DNA of 64,000 nucleotides, from positions 3,139,501 through 3,203,500 of the forward strand of contig NC_134016.1 in NCBI RefSeq assembly GCF_040712315.1, written 5' to 3'. The notes below the pieces were generated by a model, which made no database searches, had not been told where the DNA came from, and saw only the letters and a list, made by a program, of their open reading frames with translations. The DNA comes from Castanea sativa. Lineage: Eukaryota; Streptophyta; Magnoliopsida; Fagales; Fagaceae. Below are positions 24,935-37,360 of this stretch, piece by piece. The stretch's first letter is position 1, and every line of letters starts with the position of its first letter. The position numbers were made by a program, and so were the translations under genes.

Positions 24935-25589
24935 GGTTTCTTAAACTTTATACTTTTCTTTGATACTCTAATTTATATAAAAATAATTGCCTAATTTCTT
25001 CCTTGCTAGTGACAACACATCTATTGTGTTCAGTTGGAGGAACAATTATTTTATTATATGGAGTTTGATAGAAGTTTATTACATTTGGTAAGTTTTATTA
25101 TATATATTGGTCATGCCAATTATCCTGTAAACCCTACGTGCTGTTTCCTCAGAGGTTTTTAAAAAAAAAAATTAAAAATTTTTTTTTTCCTGTTCTTGTT
25201 GAAATATGTTTGGGTTTTGTCTTGCACTAAATACAGTAATTAGGAGGGTGCAAAGCTGATGCCTGTGCCAACATAGAATGCCTGACCACATAATTTTTTT
25301 GTTTTGTTTTTGACTAGTTTTGGCCTTACGTGGAGAGGAAATTGAAGATTTGAACCACTTACCTTTGCTTCATGAGGTGTGATCCCCAATTGATTCTGCT
25401 ACCCCTAGGAGTGATGCCTCCCAAAACATGGGAGTTGCAAAGTTTTATTGTCTACATTAAAAGGAGGATGTTTTATATAATATCATAGAAAGCCGGTTGT
25501 GAGTCTATACATACTGATTGCATTTTTTGTAATTCACTTGGCTACTTAGTGCCCTTTTTGCATGAAGTTACTCTTGGTTATCAAAAAAA

Positions 25590-26770
25590 AATATATATAT
25601 ATATATACTGACTTCCTACTTTTTCTTGCAAGGAAGATTCCAATCCCTAGAAGTCCAGAATCTGACAGGATTGTGTGGCTGGGGGAGAAATCTGGCAATT
25701 TTTCTGTTGACTCAGCCTATTGGTTTAGCCACCATCACAAGTTTTTTAAGCTCACGCACTGGCAGCAAGATTTGGTTTAAATGTTGAAAGCTGTGTTCTG
25801 TGGTCAGGGGGTTGAAATTGAACCCCATTTTTCAAAGTGTCCTATTGCTAGAATGACATGGTTTGGAGTTGGTCAAACTTTTGGTTGAGCCTCCAAATCA
25901 GTTGGTCATTAGTGGAATGAACACTGGGCTATTTACTTTGCTGGCTGCAGTGATTGTGGATGTGATTTGGAGACTCAGAAATGCAGTTCAGTTTCAGGTT
26001 GAGAAGGGTTGTCCCGAGGTGTTGCCATTAAGAATTAATCAAAATTTCTCAAGCTTCCATGGAGCTTGACAAAATCTGGCAATTTTTCTGTTGACTCAGC
26101 CTATTGGTTTAACCACCATCACAAGTTTTTTAAGCTCACGCACTGGCAGCAAGATTTGGTTTAAATGTTGAAAGCTGTGTTCTGTGGTCAGGGGGTTGAA
26201 ATTGAACCCCATTTTTCGAAGTGTCCTATTGCTTGAATGACATGATTTGGAGTTGGTCAAACTTTTGGTTGATCCTCCAAATCAGTTGGTCATTAGTGGA
26301 ATGAACACTGGGCTATTTACTTTGTTGGCAGCAGTGATTGTGGATGTGATTTGGAGACTCAGAAATGCAGTTCAGTTTCAGGTTGAGAAGGGTTGTCCCG
26401 AGGTGTTGCCATCAAGAATTAATCAAAATTTCTCAAGCTTCCATGGAGCTTCAAATGTGAAGTGGCTAGAATTGAGAGAGAGAAGGCAAGTTAAATGGGA
26501 AACTCCCCAGTCAACAGAAAAATTCAATGCAGCGGAGAATAGTGGTCAAGTTTGTCTTTCTAGGTTTGTTAGGGACCACAATGGCAGAATGCTAATGGCT
26601 TGGACGACAAAAATCCCATGTTAAGAAATGCAGGTGAGGTTGTTCTTCAAGAAGAGCTAGATAAAGTCCTTATAGAGAGGGATGCTGAAGCCGTCTTATA
26701 TTCAGTTGGAGGCCCTTAGAAGGCCCACGATTGGGAAATAGCTCAGTTTGCAAGATGAGTTTTAGTGGCT
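25590..26770 (+). pseudogene. L1-type LINE relic with internal duplication
   Basis: The frame IPIPRSPESDRIVWLGEKSG followed by NFSVDSAYW is the classic join before the zf-RVT domain of plant L1 ORF2. Downstream are a linker (FTLLAAVIVDVIWRLRNAVQ) and the start of an RNase H-like region (VKWETPQS, LSRFVRDHNGRMLMAW). Stops follow the zf-RVT start (25778) and interrupt the RNase H part after 26624. Part of it has been duplicated in tandem (25688-26451). Confidence 0.75.
25688..26451 (+). repeat. 384-bp tandem duplication
   Basis: Bases 25688-26067 recur at 26072-26451 with a constant offset of 384 and only a handful of substitutions. The unit spans the end of the zf-RVT frame and the linker before RNase H. 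Low divergence shows the duplication is far younger than the LINE decay. Confidence 0.95.
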
Positions 26771-26978
26771 TTTGTAATCCATAATATACTTTCCTTGACC
26801 AAATCCAAGACAGGGCAATAAGGATAGGTGCAATTTTCATTTCCTCCCCCCACCCCTACTTATAAAAAATTTCTCAAGTCTTGCAAACTTTTAGTGTGAG
26901 TTTGTAACTTTAGATGTCATTTCATCCATTTCATGTTGATGTTCTGAAATCTGTGGTTTTCAATTGTTGATATGATTA

Positions 26979-27259
26979 TGTTAGAATTATAATTAAATTA
27001 TTAAATTCACAATTTTTTAATAACTTAAGCTTTCGGGACAATTGGTAATTAATCTTGATATCAGAGCATGAAATCCTAAGTTTGTTCCCTACTTTACTCT
27101 ATGTCCTATTTAAAATGTTAAAAATCTCATGTTTTGGGCCCCACTTATTAAGGGGGAGTCTTGGCCCACACATGAGGGGGAGTTTTAGAATTATAATTAA
27201 ATTATTAAATTTACAATTACCTAATAGCTTACGTTTTTGGGACAATTGGTAATTTATCA
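26979..27259 (+). mobile_element. TRIM-like mini LTR element, 281 bp
   Basis: Two 77-bp direct repeats (26979-27055 and 27183-27259) both contain TTAGAATTATAATTAAATTA and GGGACAATTGGTAATT, and the right one ends CA. Just inside the left repeat is TGATATCAGAGC (27056-27067), one base from the usual plant primer-binding site TGGTATCAGAGC for initiator tRNA-Met. Just before the right repeat is a purine tract, GAGGGGGAG (27174-27182). This order is that of a terminal-repeat retrotransposon in miniature. The flanking five bases do not match clearly, so the insertion is old or rearranged. Confidence 0.75.
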
Positions 27260-27369
27260 ATTGCATTAGTAGATAGTTTATCTCTTCCAATGTTAAAGAT
27301 ACTTTACAAAGCCTCCATTTTGGAACCTACCTTCTTTTGGTTACTTGAGCTTTTTGCCAACTTTGACTC

Positions 27370-27560
27370 CTAATTACATCCTCATTTGGAGGCAATTAAA
27401 TGTTGATGATGTTGGTGCCTTTCCAGAATGGTGGGGTAACTTTATCTCTTCAAGAACTGAAGTTTAGGTGTAAGGATGCCACTACCTTCCATCTGTGCAA
27501 GAGGTACAGTCCCTTTCTATGGAAAGCTAAGTGGAAGATTTGCTAGAGTGTAGGAGGATT
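27370..27560 (+). pseudogene. Decayed LRR fragment of an NLR
   Basis: CCAGAATGGTGGGGTAACTT reads PEWWGNF, followed after a one-base slip by LQELKF and a KDAT-like remainder. This matches the LPEWxGNLSSLQxLxFxxCKNATYLPS pattern of NLR LRR ends. The block is paralogous to 24270-24450. Confidence 0.45.
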
Positions 27561-30500
27561 AATTTTAACGTTCGGCAATGTGAAGCCTTATAATACAGTC
27601 AGCTGGATTTTAATTTTATGTTCACTTGGAAAAAGAGATGGAAGTAGGCAGCCAGAGTTGTTAAGAGGTAAAAAAAACAAAACTGGTCATATTCTAGGAA
27701 AACTCATTTGATTTCTTCCTTTATTCTACTTTCAATTTAGTATACTATTTACCATATGTTTTGTTCTACCTCAAATTCATTGGTTGTTTAAGTTTTGGTG
27801 GCAACTTGACAGCAATAGGGACTTTTAAGGACCTTGCACGTGTTAGATTGGATTCTTTAAGATGATGTATCTAATCATTAATTTGATCTGTTCCATGTTT
27901 TTCATTCGGAAAATTTTCATCTTTTTCATTCTATCCTAATTAGAGTTGAGAAATAATTTGTGAGATAAATTATTTATTCTATCCTAATTAGACTTGTAGA
28001 TGAACTTAAAAGTCTGATTTACTTTACTCTCTGAGGAAGGATAAATTGAGATTCATTTCAAATTGAATGAGAGGGTTATTGCATTTTTTCCTGAGATCAA
28101 ATTTTAATTTTGGGTAAGTCTTATTTCTCTTGATTGGATTGCTTCAGGATTGCATTGATTCTCAAACTATGCTAATTGTTCTATAGTTTTTTTCTTTTTA
28201 TTTTTTCTAAAGAATTTCTGGTTGTAGGTCAATTAGAACCATATATACACACACACACACAATATATGCAAGTGTTGATGAGTATACAGTACTCGGCATC
28301 ACTACTGACAATGCAAGAAGTAAGCCTTGATTTTTCCTGCACTTACACTGTAGTTTATTCCGTTTCCAATATATATAATCAGCAATAACTTTTATTTCCT
28401 GAATATGCAGGGTTCTTGATAATTCTACCTCTTTTAAAACCTTTGTTGTTATGGTCTCTACTATTGCAGTGGCTTCAACAGTTTTCTGGACTATGAGGTA
28501 CACATGTGATTAGCCTTTTTACGTTGATTATCATTATACATGCATACATACATATAGGTGTACTGTATCCTATAAAAAAGAGCAACTCAAAATTCAAATA
28601 TGTTGCATTTTTTTTACTGAGATCAAGTTATGGATTTTGATAAGCCATATTACCATTTCTGTTCCAGTGAGTTTGATACCTTACTGCACACTGCAGTTTA
28701 CATTCAAAGTTAGCTATCTTACACACTGATTGATTGTAGAAATCATTGTTCTATATGTTTGACTTTACCAGAGTATTTAATAATTCTATCTTCAATTAAT
28801 GGATTTCCATGTGTTATCTATGGCAGTCTTTTTTTCTTGCCAGCTTTATTGTCTTAATTAAGGGCCCAACTTGTTTGGGTGCCGAGTTCGCACAAAAGTT
28901 CAGAGGATAATTTCCTACAATTTGATAAGGTAATGGGTTATGAGTGTATATCTCAGTTAGTTGACCTTTGGTTTAGAAAAAAAAAAAATTATATTTCAAA
29001 AATATGACATGAAATTTCTGTCACTTAGGTCCGCTACGGCAAAAATTGATATAAAATAGTTTGAACTACCTGTACGTTGAAAATTTCCTCAACCTTTTGG
29101 ATAAAAGTGAGATGTGCATTCCTTTGTTAGAAGGCTTATCCTTGTTTGATTTGACCCTGCAGAATCACATGGAAACTTGCCCACTCGAGTAGCTGCATAT
29201 ATGCATGGCCATGCTGTCCTTTTAAAACTTTTTTGAATTTCAGACAAGTGGGTAAGTTCTGATTCTTGTGAATGAGGTTTTTTTTTTTTTTTTTTTGGCT
29301 GAATTTATTATGATTTATGAACGAGTTGGACCAACTAGTTTACTTGATTTTGCAAAATGCTAACAAAAAATCCACTGCACAGGTTCTACTCAATGTTAAA
29401 CCAACACATACGCTAGTCCGACCATGTCTTGCTATGTCTCTCCGCTTCCATCTTTGATATCAGTAACCATTGTTGAAATTTTACTCACGACTAGAGTTTG
29501 TCCCTGGCAAGACTGAACGGTAGCTTTGAAGACTAGAGCCTATCTTTGGTTCTTATGATTTTGTGCCAACATATGGGCTGTGATTAAAGGCATGTGTTTA
29601 CAGTATCCCTTTTCTTGATTTTAAGAAATTTGTTTCGAGATGCTATTAACTTTCATAGTATTGTAGATAAAGAAAGTTTATCAAAAATGATCTGCTTTGT
29701 ACTTCTAGCCATTTTTAGGAATGTTTTACTTTGTACTAGTAACCATTTTCAGGACGATTGGTGTTATTTCGTTGTCATTCTTATTCATGATATACTTTAT
29801 AAAAGGGCTACTCTTTGACTGACATGATTAGTCAGCAACTTTAATGGGTTTTCTGAGTTAATGTATTGTATGCAACTAGATATAAACTGATAAAAGGGTT
29901 ATGTAGGGATTTGCAGTTAATTCTAATGTTCAAAATACCTAAGCTGGTTGCAAAATTCCCACAAGTCAAGGCTTATTCCTGTAATGCTCAATTGTTCTGC
30001 AAAGAAGAGAAGAAGAAAAAAAAGAGAGAATAATTTACACCAATTCCATTAAAGATTTCAAGAATGACACTCAACTTATATACTTTAGTTGAAATGACCA
30101 GGACTAGGATGAGCAGATTTGAAAATGCTACTTCCCCTTTAATCATTTATAGCCAACTTGGATGGGATGGAGGGGGTGGGAAGAGGAATAGAGGGGAGTA
30201 GAATAGAGTTGGCCATAAATTGGTTGTAATTTTTGGTGAACTTTACTCTACTCACTCTCTCTCCCTCTCCATCAAAATTGGCCATTAAGTAAATGACCAG
30301 AGCTAGTGTGAGTAGATTGGTAGACTTGAGTTCAGGTAGTTAGTCGCATTAGCATGTTAGGAAAGTTGGTAAACCCCCCATTTTGCAATTGAAGGTTAAT
30401 TCATTTTTAAGGTCAAAATGGTTATTTTCTAAAATATAAAGAAGCAACGAATCATTTAACTATGAGATAAGTAAGAACTTAATTCTGCATCATTAGAATT

Positions 30501-31484
30501 CTTAATGATCAAAAAGACGCATTGCATGCAAAAATTGACCAAATTGAAAGATCAAGACACGCCAAGTTTGAATGATGAGAGACATTCTTCAAATTAGGTC
30601 TAAATACATGTGATTATGTATGATCAATTATAATTGGTTCTTTTTCTCAAAAAAAAAATTATAATTGGTTCTCAAGAACAATTAATTAAAATTAATCATG
30701 TGCGTCCTATTAGTTTAAGGTTAACAACAAGTTTTCCAGATAAATGTAATGGATAATGTCTCTTTTTGAATAATTAGTTCATTAACTTCCAAAAAGAATG
30801 GATTAATTGAAATTTTAGAATTCCCAATCATCCCTCAGGCTAATCTGATTATTTAGTGGCTGAAAAATTTGTTCCAAACTTGTATTTATCCTTAAAAGAA
30901 ACCAGAAAATCCGGATAGATAACTTTGAAGTGGATGAGTTTTAATTGAACTCTTAAGCCTTTGAGCTCCTCCATTTATAAATAGAAGTATAATTAACACA
31001 CAAAAATAAAAAATAAAAATAAAACAAATATCTTGGGTTTTCTTGATTTAATACTGAATAATCCAATTGCAAGTTCACGTATAAAATCCTAAATCTAAAG
31101 GGCAAACTATTGTTAATTGTAGTAAGTAGTAAGCATTAGAACTCATTTTGACATCGTCAGTCATGATTCTTACAATGATCCAAGTGAAGATTCAACTATC
31201 CCCAAAGTTTATAAAATTAGAAAGTTAGGAGTTTGGACTAGGCACTAAGGAATCACCCTAGGTGCCAACACCTATGAACCTGATGAGAGACGCTTTGCTT
31301 TGAAAGCCAAGATTCCTCCAAGTGCTTAAGTTCGGGGAGTTAGTCGCATTATCATCATGGTACCCAGAGGGGAGAGATAAGGTGTATGACAGTCTGAGAA
31401 AGACGTGATAACTCGAGTCTAATAATGGATTCTAGGCTATAGACAATTTTGGTCAATCTTGTCTTATCAATAATTACCAGTGAT
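27561..31484. other. AT-rich spacer, no gene recognised
   Basis: The open frames here are short and low in complexity. The frame at 28207-28503 (minus) resembles nothing I know. A small inverted-repeat insert at about 30128-30285 (TAGCCAACTTGGATGG against CCATCAAAATTGGCCA) is flanked by 28-bp direct repeats (30092-30119 and 30291-30318, about 23 of 28 match). Confidence 0.5.
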
Positions 31485-32068
31485 AAGGTTCTAAACGAGC
31501 CGGGTAAATGTTTAGGCTTTTTCATTTAATTTTATTTCAAATACAAGTTAAGCTTGAGCTCACCAACAAACAAAATTACATGTTCAAATTAAGTTCATTT
31601 TCTTGTTGAACAAGCTCGAACTTGTTCATAATTTCTTGTTGAACAAGCTCGAACTGCATGTTCAAATCAAGTTAATTTTTTTCTATATATACTGAAACCG
31701 TTAGAAAAATTGTTTACCCCTCACAAATATATTAATTTTGCTATGAATGGACTGTTTGTATTATCAATAAATTACAAATAATAATTTGATATCATATGAG
31801 TCTATTTATGAACTCACACAATCCAATTTTATATATATTTTTAAACAAGTAAACATTTAAAATATACTACTATATATAGTTGAATTAAGCCTAATACTTC
31901 ATGAGCTTGTTCATGAATAAATTATTATGTTTAAGTTTAGTTCGTTTAATAGTCAAGCCTAAAATTTGGCTTGAGTTCAGCTTGTTTGCTAAAAAATTAA
32001 ACAAAAACATATCTTTTCTCTAACCAATCTCGAGCTATGCAAAAACAACTTGGCTCATTTACAACCCT
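31485..32068. mobile_element. TIR transposon, shorter relative of 2284-3234
   Basis: The left end (AAGGTTCTAAACGAGCC) and the right end (TTGGCTCATTTACAACCCT) are homologous to the 951-bp element at 2284. The interior also shares CATGAGCTTGTTCATGAAT and GGCTTGAGTTCAGCTTGTTT. Candidate 9-bp duplications ACCAGTGAT and ACCAATATT match at 6 positions, so this copy is older. It contains a local repeat of TTCTTGTTGAACAAGCTCGA at about 31600-31650. Confidence 0.55.
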
Positions 32069-32652
32069 ACCAATATTGTTCCCTTCTTTTTGTGGCTATC
32101 ATCTTTTCCCCTTGGTTTTGTTTGTAGCTTTGTATTTCTCATGCCATGAATGAGACCAAATTTGCCTCAATTTATAGGCAAAGATTTTCAGGAAACTCAG
32201 TTCCAATATTTATGGATTTGATTACACTTGTGGTGGGAGACAGTGAGGATAGAAAAAAAAAAATTAAAAGGAAGAGAGGGATGTGGTACGGCAACTGGGT
32301 ATGAGAGAGAGTGAGAGAGGGGGTCCATGAAGGAGAGTGGTACGGAGGAGAGAGAAAAACGATAAAAAAATGAATAGAATAAAAACTTAAATGAAATTAG
32401 ATATAGAGTATCGAGTTTGATATAAATGTATTTATAAATGAGTTAGGGAAAATAACAAAGCATGTTTTTAAGACCAAATTTGAGTCAAATTGCATTGAGC
32501 TTGATGCTAGTGCTCTTAGCTCACTCAAAAATCAAAATGAATGGAAATTAGTGTTGCTTCTCCCCCAACATCGCGGACACCTGACAAGATTGGGTCAAGT
32601 CCCAGGTTTTTTGAAACCCAACCCAGACCCATGCTAAGGCATAATTGTCACG
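32069..32652. other. Spacer, nothing recognised
   Basis: Purine-rich sequence at 32240-32360 (GAGAGAGAGTGAGAGAGG) and AT-rich flanks; no coding signal. Confidence 0.5.
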
Positions 32653-34976
32653 TCAATATATATATATAAAAACAGAGACTTCATGTGAGAGTGCATGAGG
32701 TCCTGCCACATGGCAATCTAATATTGCATTTAACCTTTTTTACCTTTTTTTATTAAGTTTTTTTAACCGTTACCTAATATATCATAGTAACTTATTTTTA
32801 CTATTATATAAATTTAGCATTTTTTACCTCTTTTTATTAAGTTTTTTTTACTGTTACCCAATAGATCATAATAATTTCTTTTTATTGTCTTACCATGTTG
32901 CACTCTAATATTGCATTTAACCTTTTTTCATTAAATTTTTTTAACTATTACCTAATAAATCATAGTAACTTATTTTTACTATTATATAAAATATGAGTTG
33001 TTCTTGATGATTAGACCAAAATTAATTCACTATGAAAAACATTTTCATAGTAGACTAAACCTTATGAAAAACTCAAGCCAGTTCTTACTCTACATATTAT
33101 GACCCAAGTTTGACCCTTGTCATGTGTAAATCAAAGCAAAAACTCTTACCCTCTTACAAACTCTCTTCTTCTTTCCCACGTATAGGTGATACTTCTAGAA
33201 AATCTCATCCTCATGAAATCATGTCTTCATTTTTCCCAAATTTCAATTCAATATGCTTTTGTCTATTAATAATTTTCTATGCAATTTATGCAGACTAATT
33301 CTCTGTCATAGACCAGTGCAACAAAAATATATATAAATCTTAAGATCCATGAGGTTGCTGAAATAATTGACAAGTGCATATTTCTAAAATTTATAATAAC
33401 AAAAAAATCTAATAAATATCATATACTATCTCACAAAATGCCATTAACTTAATATTTTCTTTTAAAAAATTCAATGATAGGAATGGTAAAAAACATGATC
33501 CTATACAAGAAATACCAAAAATACATGCAAAAAAATTTTCATAGGAGGATTTATCTTTAAATATCATGAAGACAATAGTAAAGATAAAATACATTGAATG
33601 AGATCCTACGAAATAGGTTTGTTAATCATTTCAATTTATACTCATCATTTACGTAAAAAAATAATCATACATCATATTATTTACATTAAAAATAATAATA
33701 CATGTTAATTTCAAAGTTCATTGCAAGATGTGAATTGCTAGGGTATTGCAATAATAAGTAATATTAATACAACAATAGGTTAGTATTACATTTTATGCGT
33801 ACTTTGTGAAAGGAATGTCAAACCACAAGCAAAATCATTTTGATATGCAAAATGTGAAACAAAAATAAATCTTTCTATCCCAAAGTTAGAGGCACTCACA
33901 TTAACTACATATTCTCTAAATATTTATAATATATTTATCTCACTATAACTACTATATATATGCAATTGCAAACTACTTCAGATATATGATTCAAATTGAA
34001 GTTTTTGATGCAACTATCAAAACAAATTTTGTGATATTTGATTGAGATGCTGAAAAAATTCTAATTGAATCTACAAGATATTTTGCTGAAAAATAAATTG
34101 AGGTACAACTTATTTAAAATATTGTAAAAATATTGATACTAGAGAACGGATTCCACGTTATTTGAAAAAAAAAATTAGGAAAAAAATGGATTTCTCTACT
34201 TCATTTGAATGAATTCAATCTAAAAGATGGTTTTGAAAATTACATAGTTGCTAAGATTTTTGATGCACCTTCAAATGATAAAAAGGTATAGAAGCTAAAA
34301 AAAATGCACAATTTAATATGCTATATTAATTCTTTTTCCTGCACTATTCCAAAATTAACAAAAATAAAAAAAATAAAAATATTTACAAAAAATTGTAATT
34401 TCATTGAAATTTAATATAAATACAAATACTATGAAAAATCTTAGCGACAAAGTCCAAATTTTGTAAGATCCAATTAAAAATTTCTCGATGCTAATTCATT
34501 AGTGATTAACACAAATGATGCAACAAAAGGAAAAAAATAATGAAAGCTCAAAAATTGAACAAATATGGATGGATTAAACTTCAAGCGTTGAAAATAAAGA
34601 AACTGATGATGATAACAAGCATCACCATACCTTAATAACAAAGATTGAAGAAAAAAAAAAAAAAAAAATCAAATCGTAATGAAGCTTTTTATTACATCAT
34701 ATAATAAAAATCAATAATATAGAATTAATTAATATGCTCTTATCACTTTTTATTATACAATATTACTCCAAGTTGTTTTAATTATTGCTCATTACTTGAA
34801 CAAAATAATTATAATAGATATATGTGAGCAATTTAAAATTGTTACTTTTTATAATGAACTCATTACTAACAAAGTTTTATAATAAATATGCTATAATATA
34901 TGTCTAATATTATCCAAAAACAAATTTACATAAAACATTACAACAGCATTCATGCATTGCACGGAAAACTTACTAG
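32653..34976 (+). mobile_element. Non-autonomous Helitron, 2.3 kb
   Basis: It starts TCAATATATATATATAAAAA and continues CAGAGACTTCATGTGAGAG, matching the element at 99. It ends with an imperfect hairpin (ATGCATTGCACGG) and ACTTACTAG at 34976, followed by T. The ends and spacing fit a Helitron, and the match to the element at 99 supports a common family. No replicase is present. The 62-codon frame at 33110-33298 is probably chance. Confidence 0.7.
32705..32992 (+). repeat. Three degenerate tandem copies of about 90-110 bp
   Basis: Each copy has a T-rich start (ATTTAACCTTTTTT or similar), TTATTAAGTTTTTTT, ACC(T/C)AATA and ATCATAGTAACTTATTTTT or close variants. The copies lie just inside the Helitron 5' end. 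Confidence 0.7.
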
Positions 34977-35188
34977 TTCTTCTAAGTTCTAATGCAACCA
35001 AACTGAATAGCTTATTCTTGGAGTAAAGAAGGCTATTATGCAGTTCAATAAAATCCATTAAAACATAGAAATTATAGCGCAGGAATAAATTGAAAGAGAA
35101 CTAACCAGACACAAATAACATTTTATATTGTCAATATTTTAAAGAGGAAAAAAAACCAGTTGAATTCGTAATTTATTGCTGACATTGC

Positions 35189-37310
35189 TCAAAGCGTCCG
35201 CCACACTCCATCATCGCACTGGTCATAATCAAGATTACGGCAGGCAACATTCTCCAAGAAAATCAAGTTTGGGAATGATTCATGCAGTGCTTCCCAATTC
35301 ATATTAAATTCATCTAAGTACTTCAAAATTCAAATGTAAAATCTCAACCGCCCACTTATCATTTCCCTTCTGAACAAAATTTTTGAGTTCTCCTCCTCTG
35401 ATGTAAAGTGTTTTTAGGTTCTTAAGCTTTTCGGGTATCAGCCAATTCGGTGATTCTCTGTGAGGCAAGCACTGAAGTTTGAGCTTCTCCAGTGTTGTTG
35501 GAAGCTCCACCAGTGTCTCAGGATCTCTTGTTTTCAGTAGACTGGGGATGCGTTTGCTTAGTCTTCTAGTTGGTCTTGATGCTCCACTGTCTTGCCCTCT
35601 ATTATCTGAGTTCACGGTGCTCGCTGGTTTTGGCGCAGCATTTTCTTGCTCTGGTTTTGGCACAGCATTTTCTTGCTTCATACCCCATGCTATTCCTAGC
35701 TTCCGAAGCACCTTCAACTTGCTTAGAGAGCGTAGCTCTTCTTCTGTGGGGAAATCCCTGCTGCTTGTATTGATGCTCAAATTGCTCAGCCTCTCCAATC
35801 CTATCAAATCTTCAAGAGTACATGATCTTCCTCCACTTTTCAAATTACCAATTAGAAACCCCTTAAGGACTTCAAGTTTTGAGAGATGCGCTATCCTCTT
35901 GGGTATGCCATCTAGTAAGTAACATTCAGAAATATCCAAGCGTGTCAGCTGCTTGAGTAAGTCTATCCAATCTGGAAGTGCCTCCAGATTGTGACAAGCT
36001 TTGAGATCTAAGATCGTCAAATTTGTTAGCTTGCATACAGATTTGGGAAGCTCATTAATTCTAGAGACTCCTTGTAGGCTTAAAAGCCTTAAACATTTCA
36101 TATTCATCATCGCTTTTAAGAAGTCAATACTTTCTACTTCAATGTGATACTCACCTGAGCTTTGCCACCTTCCCAAATAAAGAACATTGACATTTTTCAT
36201 CTTTGAAAACCAGTCCACAATGTTGTCTTTATTCTCCTTTAGTAATGATTCAAGTCTCCAATCAGGAAAAGGCTCATTAAAATTGAATAGAGTTTGCAGC
36301 TTTTCTGGATCAAATTTACGACTACTTGATAAAATCTGGTCCGAAGATCCATCCTCAGCCTTTAATAAAAATAACCTGCTACATAGAGAAGAATTTGCGG
36401 TTGGATTCCCATTAAAATCATAATCAAATAACCCAGCATCCTGGGCAAGCATAATAACCACACAGCGCACTCGAGGCAGCATCTTAAACCTGTCTGCAAC
36501 CAGTTTGCGCCTTTGCTTAACAGGCTCAATAAAGCCCTTCGCCATGAGTTCTATAATAATCTCATCAGCAACATCTTCAGTAGCAGGAGAATCCACTAAA
36601 CGCTCTCCGACCCACCAATCTATCAAAAGCCTCCTCTTTACAACCTCATTCTCCGGAACCACAGCAAAGCACAACAAGCAGTGCTTCAGCTTAGTATTAA
36701 GCTCCTCAAAAGCTTCCTGCAATTCAGTGAAAACCGAGCTACGTAGAAACTTATGATTAATGTGTAAGATAGGCAATTTTTCATCAACCTCACTATTGGA
36801 CAGTTTCTTCCATGTATATCGACGAACATCAGAACTTGTAGAGGCCATGTCGCTTGGCAATGATGGAATGTGGAACCTCAACTTCATGACATGGTTCTCC
36901 AGTGAGCTAATCATGTCTCGAACTTGCTTGGTTGTGAAGGAACCACTAGTAGTTTGCTCAAGTTTCTTGACGATTTCAGTGATGCCTTGTTCAAAGTTCT
37001 TGATTGGTTTTTTAACAAGGTCTTGGTGACAGCGGAAATCGTCTCTCATTTGATTGAGATCTTTGTTTAACTTATCAAATTGATTGCACATAAAAGCATA
37101 GTCATCGTTATGGGCATGACTGTTTCTGTTATTGAAATTGCTGCTGCCACTACTGCTGCTAGCTCCATTGTTATTGCCACCACACTTGGGGATAGAGTGC
37201 TTGACTTCAGACACACGACCAAGCAAGGTGACATAGGCATCGGTAATTTTCTCAATGGCTGAGGTTTCGTCAGGATTGATTTGAGAAAAGAGTTCCTCAT
37301 ATGAAGACAT
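35189..37310 (-). CDS. NB-ARC-less winged-helix/LRR protein, NLR-related, frame break near C-terminus
   Basis: Related to the plant proteins often annotated as disease resistance RPP13-like protein 4, but with no P-loop or kinase-2 motif. The start at 37310 (MSSYEELFSQINPDE) is chosen over an upstream Met at 37385, whose 25 hydrophobic residues would fall across the proposed 3' splice site. Order: N-terminal helical region (1-40), Ser/Asn-rich linker (44-65), coiled-coil helices (75-150), NLR-like winged helix (LKHCLLCFAVVPE at 208-220, LLIDWWVGERLV at 228-239, then AKGFIEPV), and LRRs (about 375-545). A basic, low-complexity insert with a doubled QENAxPKP (546-595) precedes the last LRRs. 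As written the frame ends at 35310 (666 residues). With one base less in an A run (35325-35328) it continues as KYLDEFNMNWEALHESFP to VWRTL at 35189, giving 706 residues and the family's usual ending. Role in immunity is inferred from family only. Confidence 0.8.
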
Positions 37311-37360
37311 GGTTAAGTGAACAAAGTGAAATGGAAAGATGTAACAAGTGAGAAGAGAGC

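Noticed and set aside
35479..37262. Several plus open frames opposite the winged-helix/LRR gene
   Set aside because: They are antisense shadows of a clear coding region.
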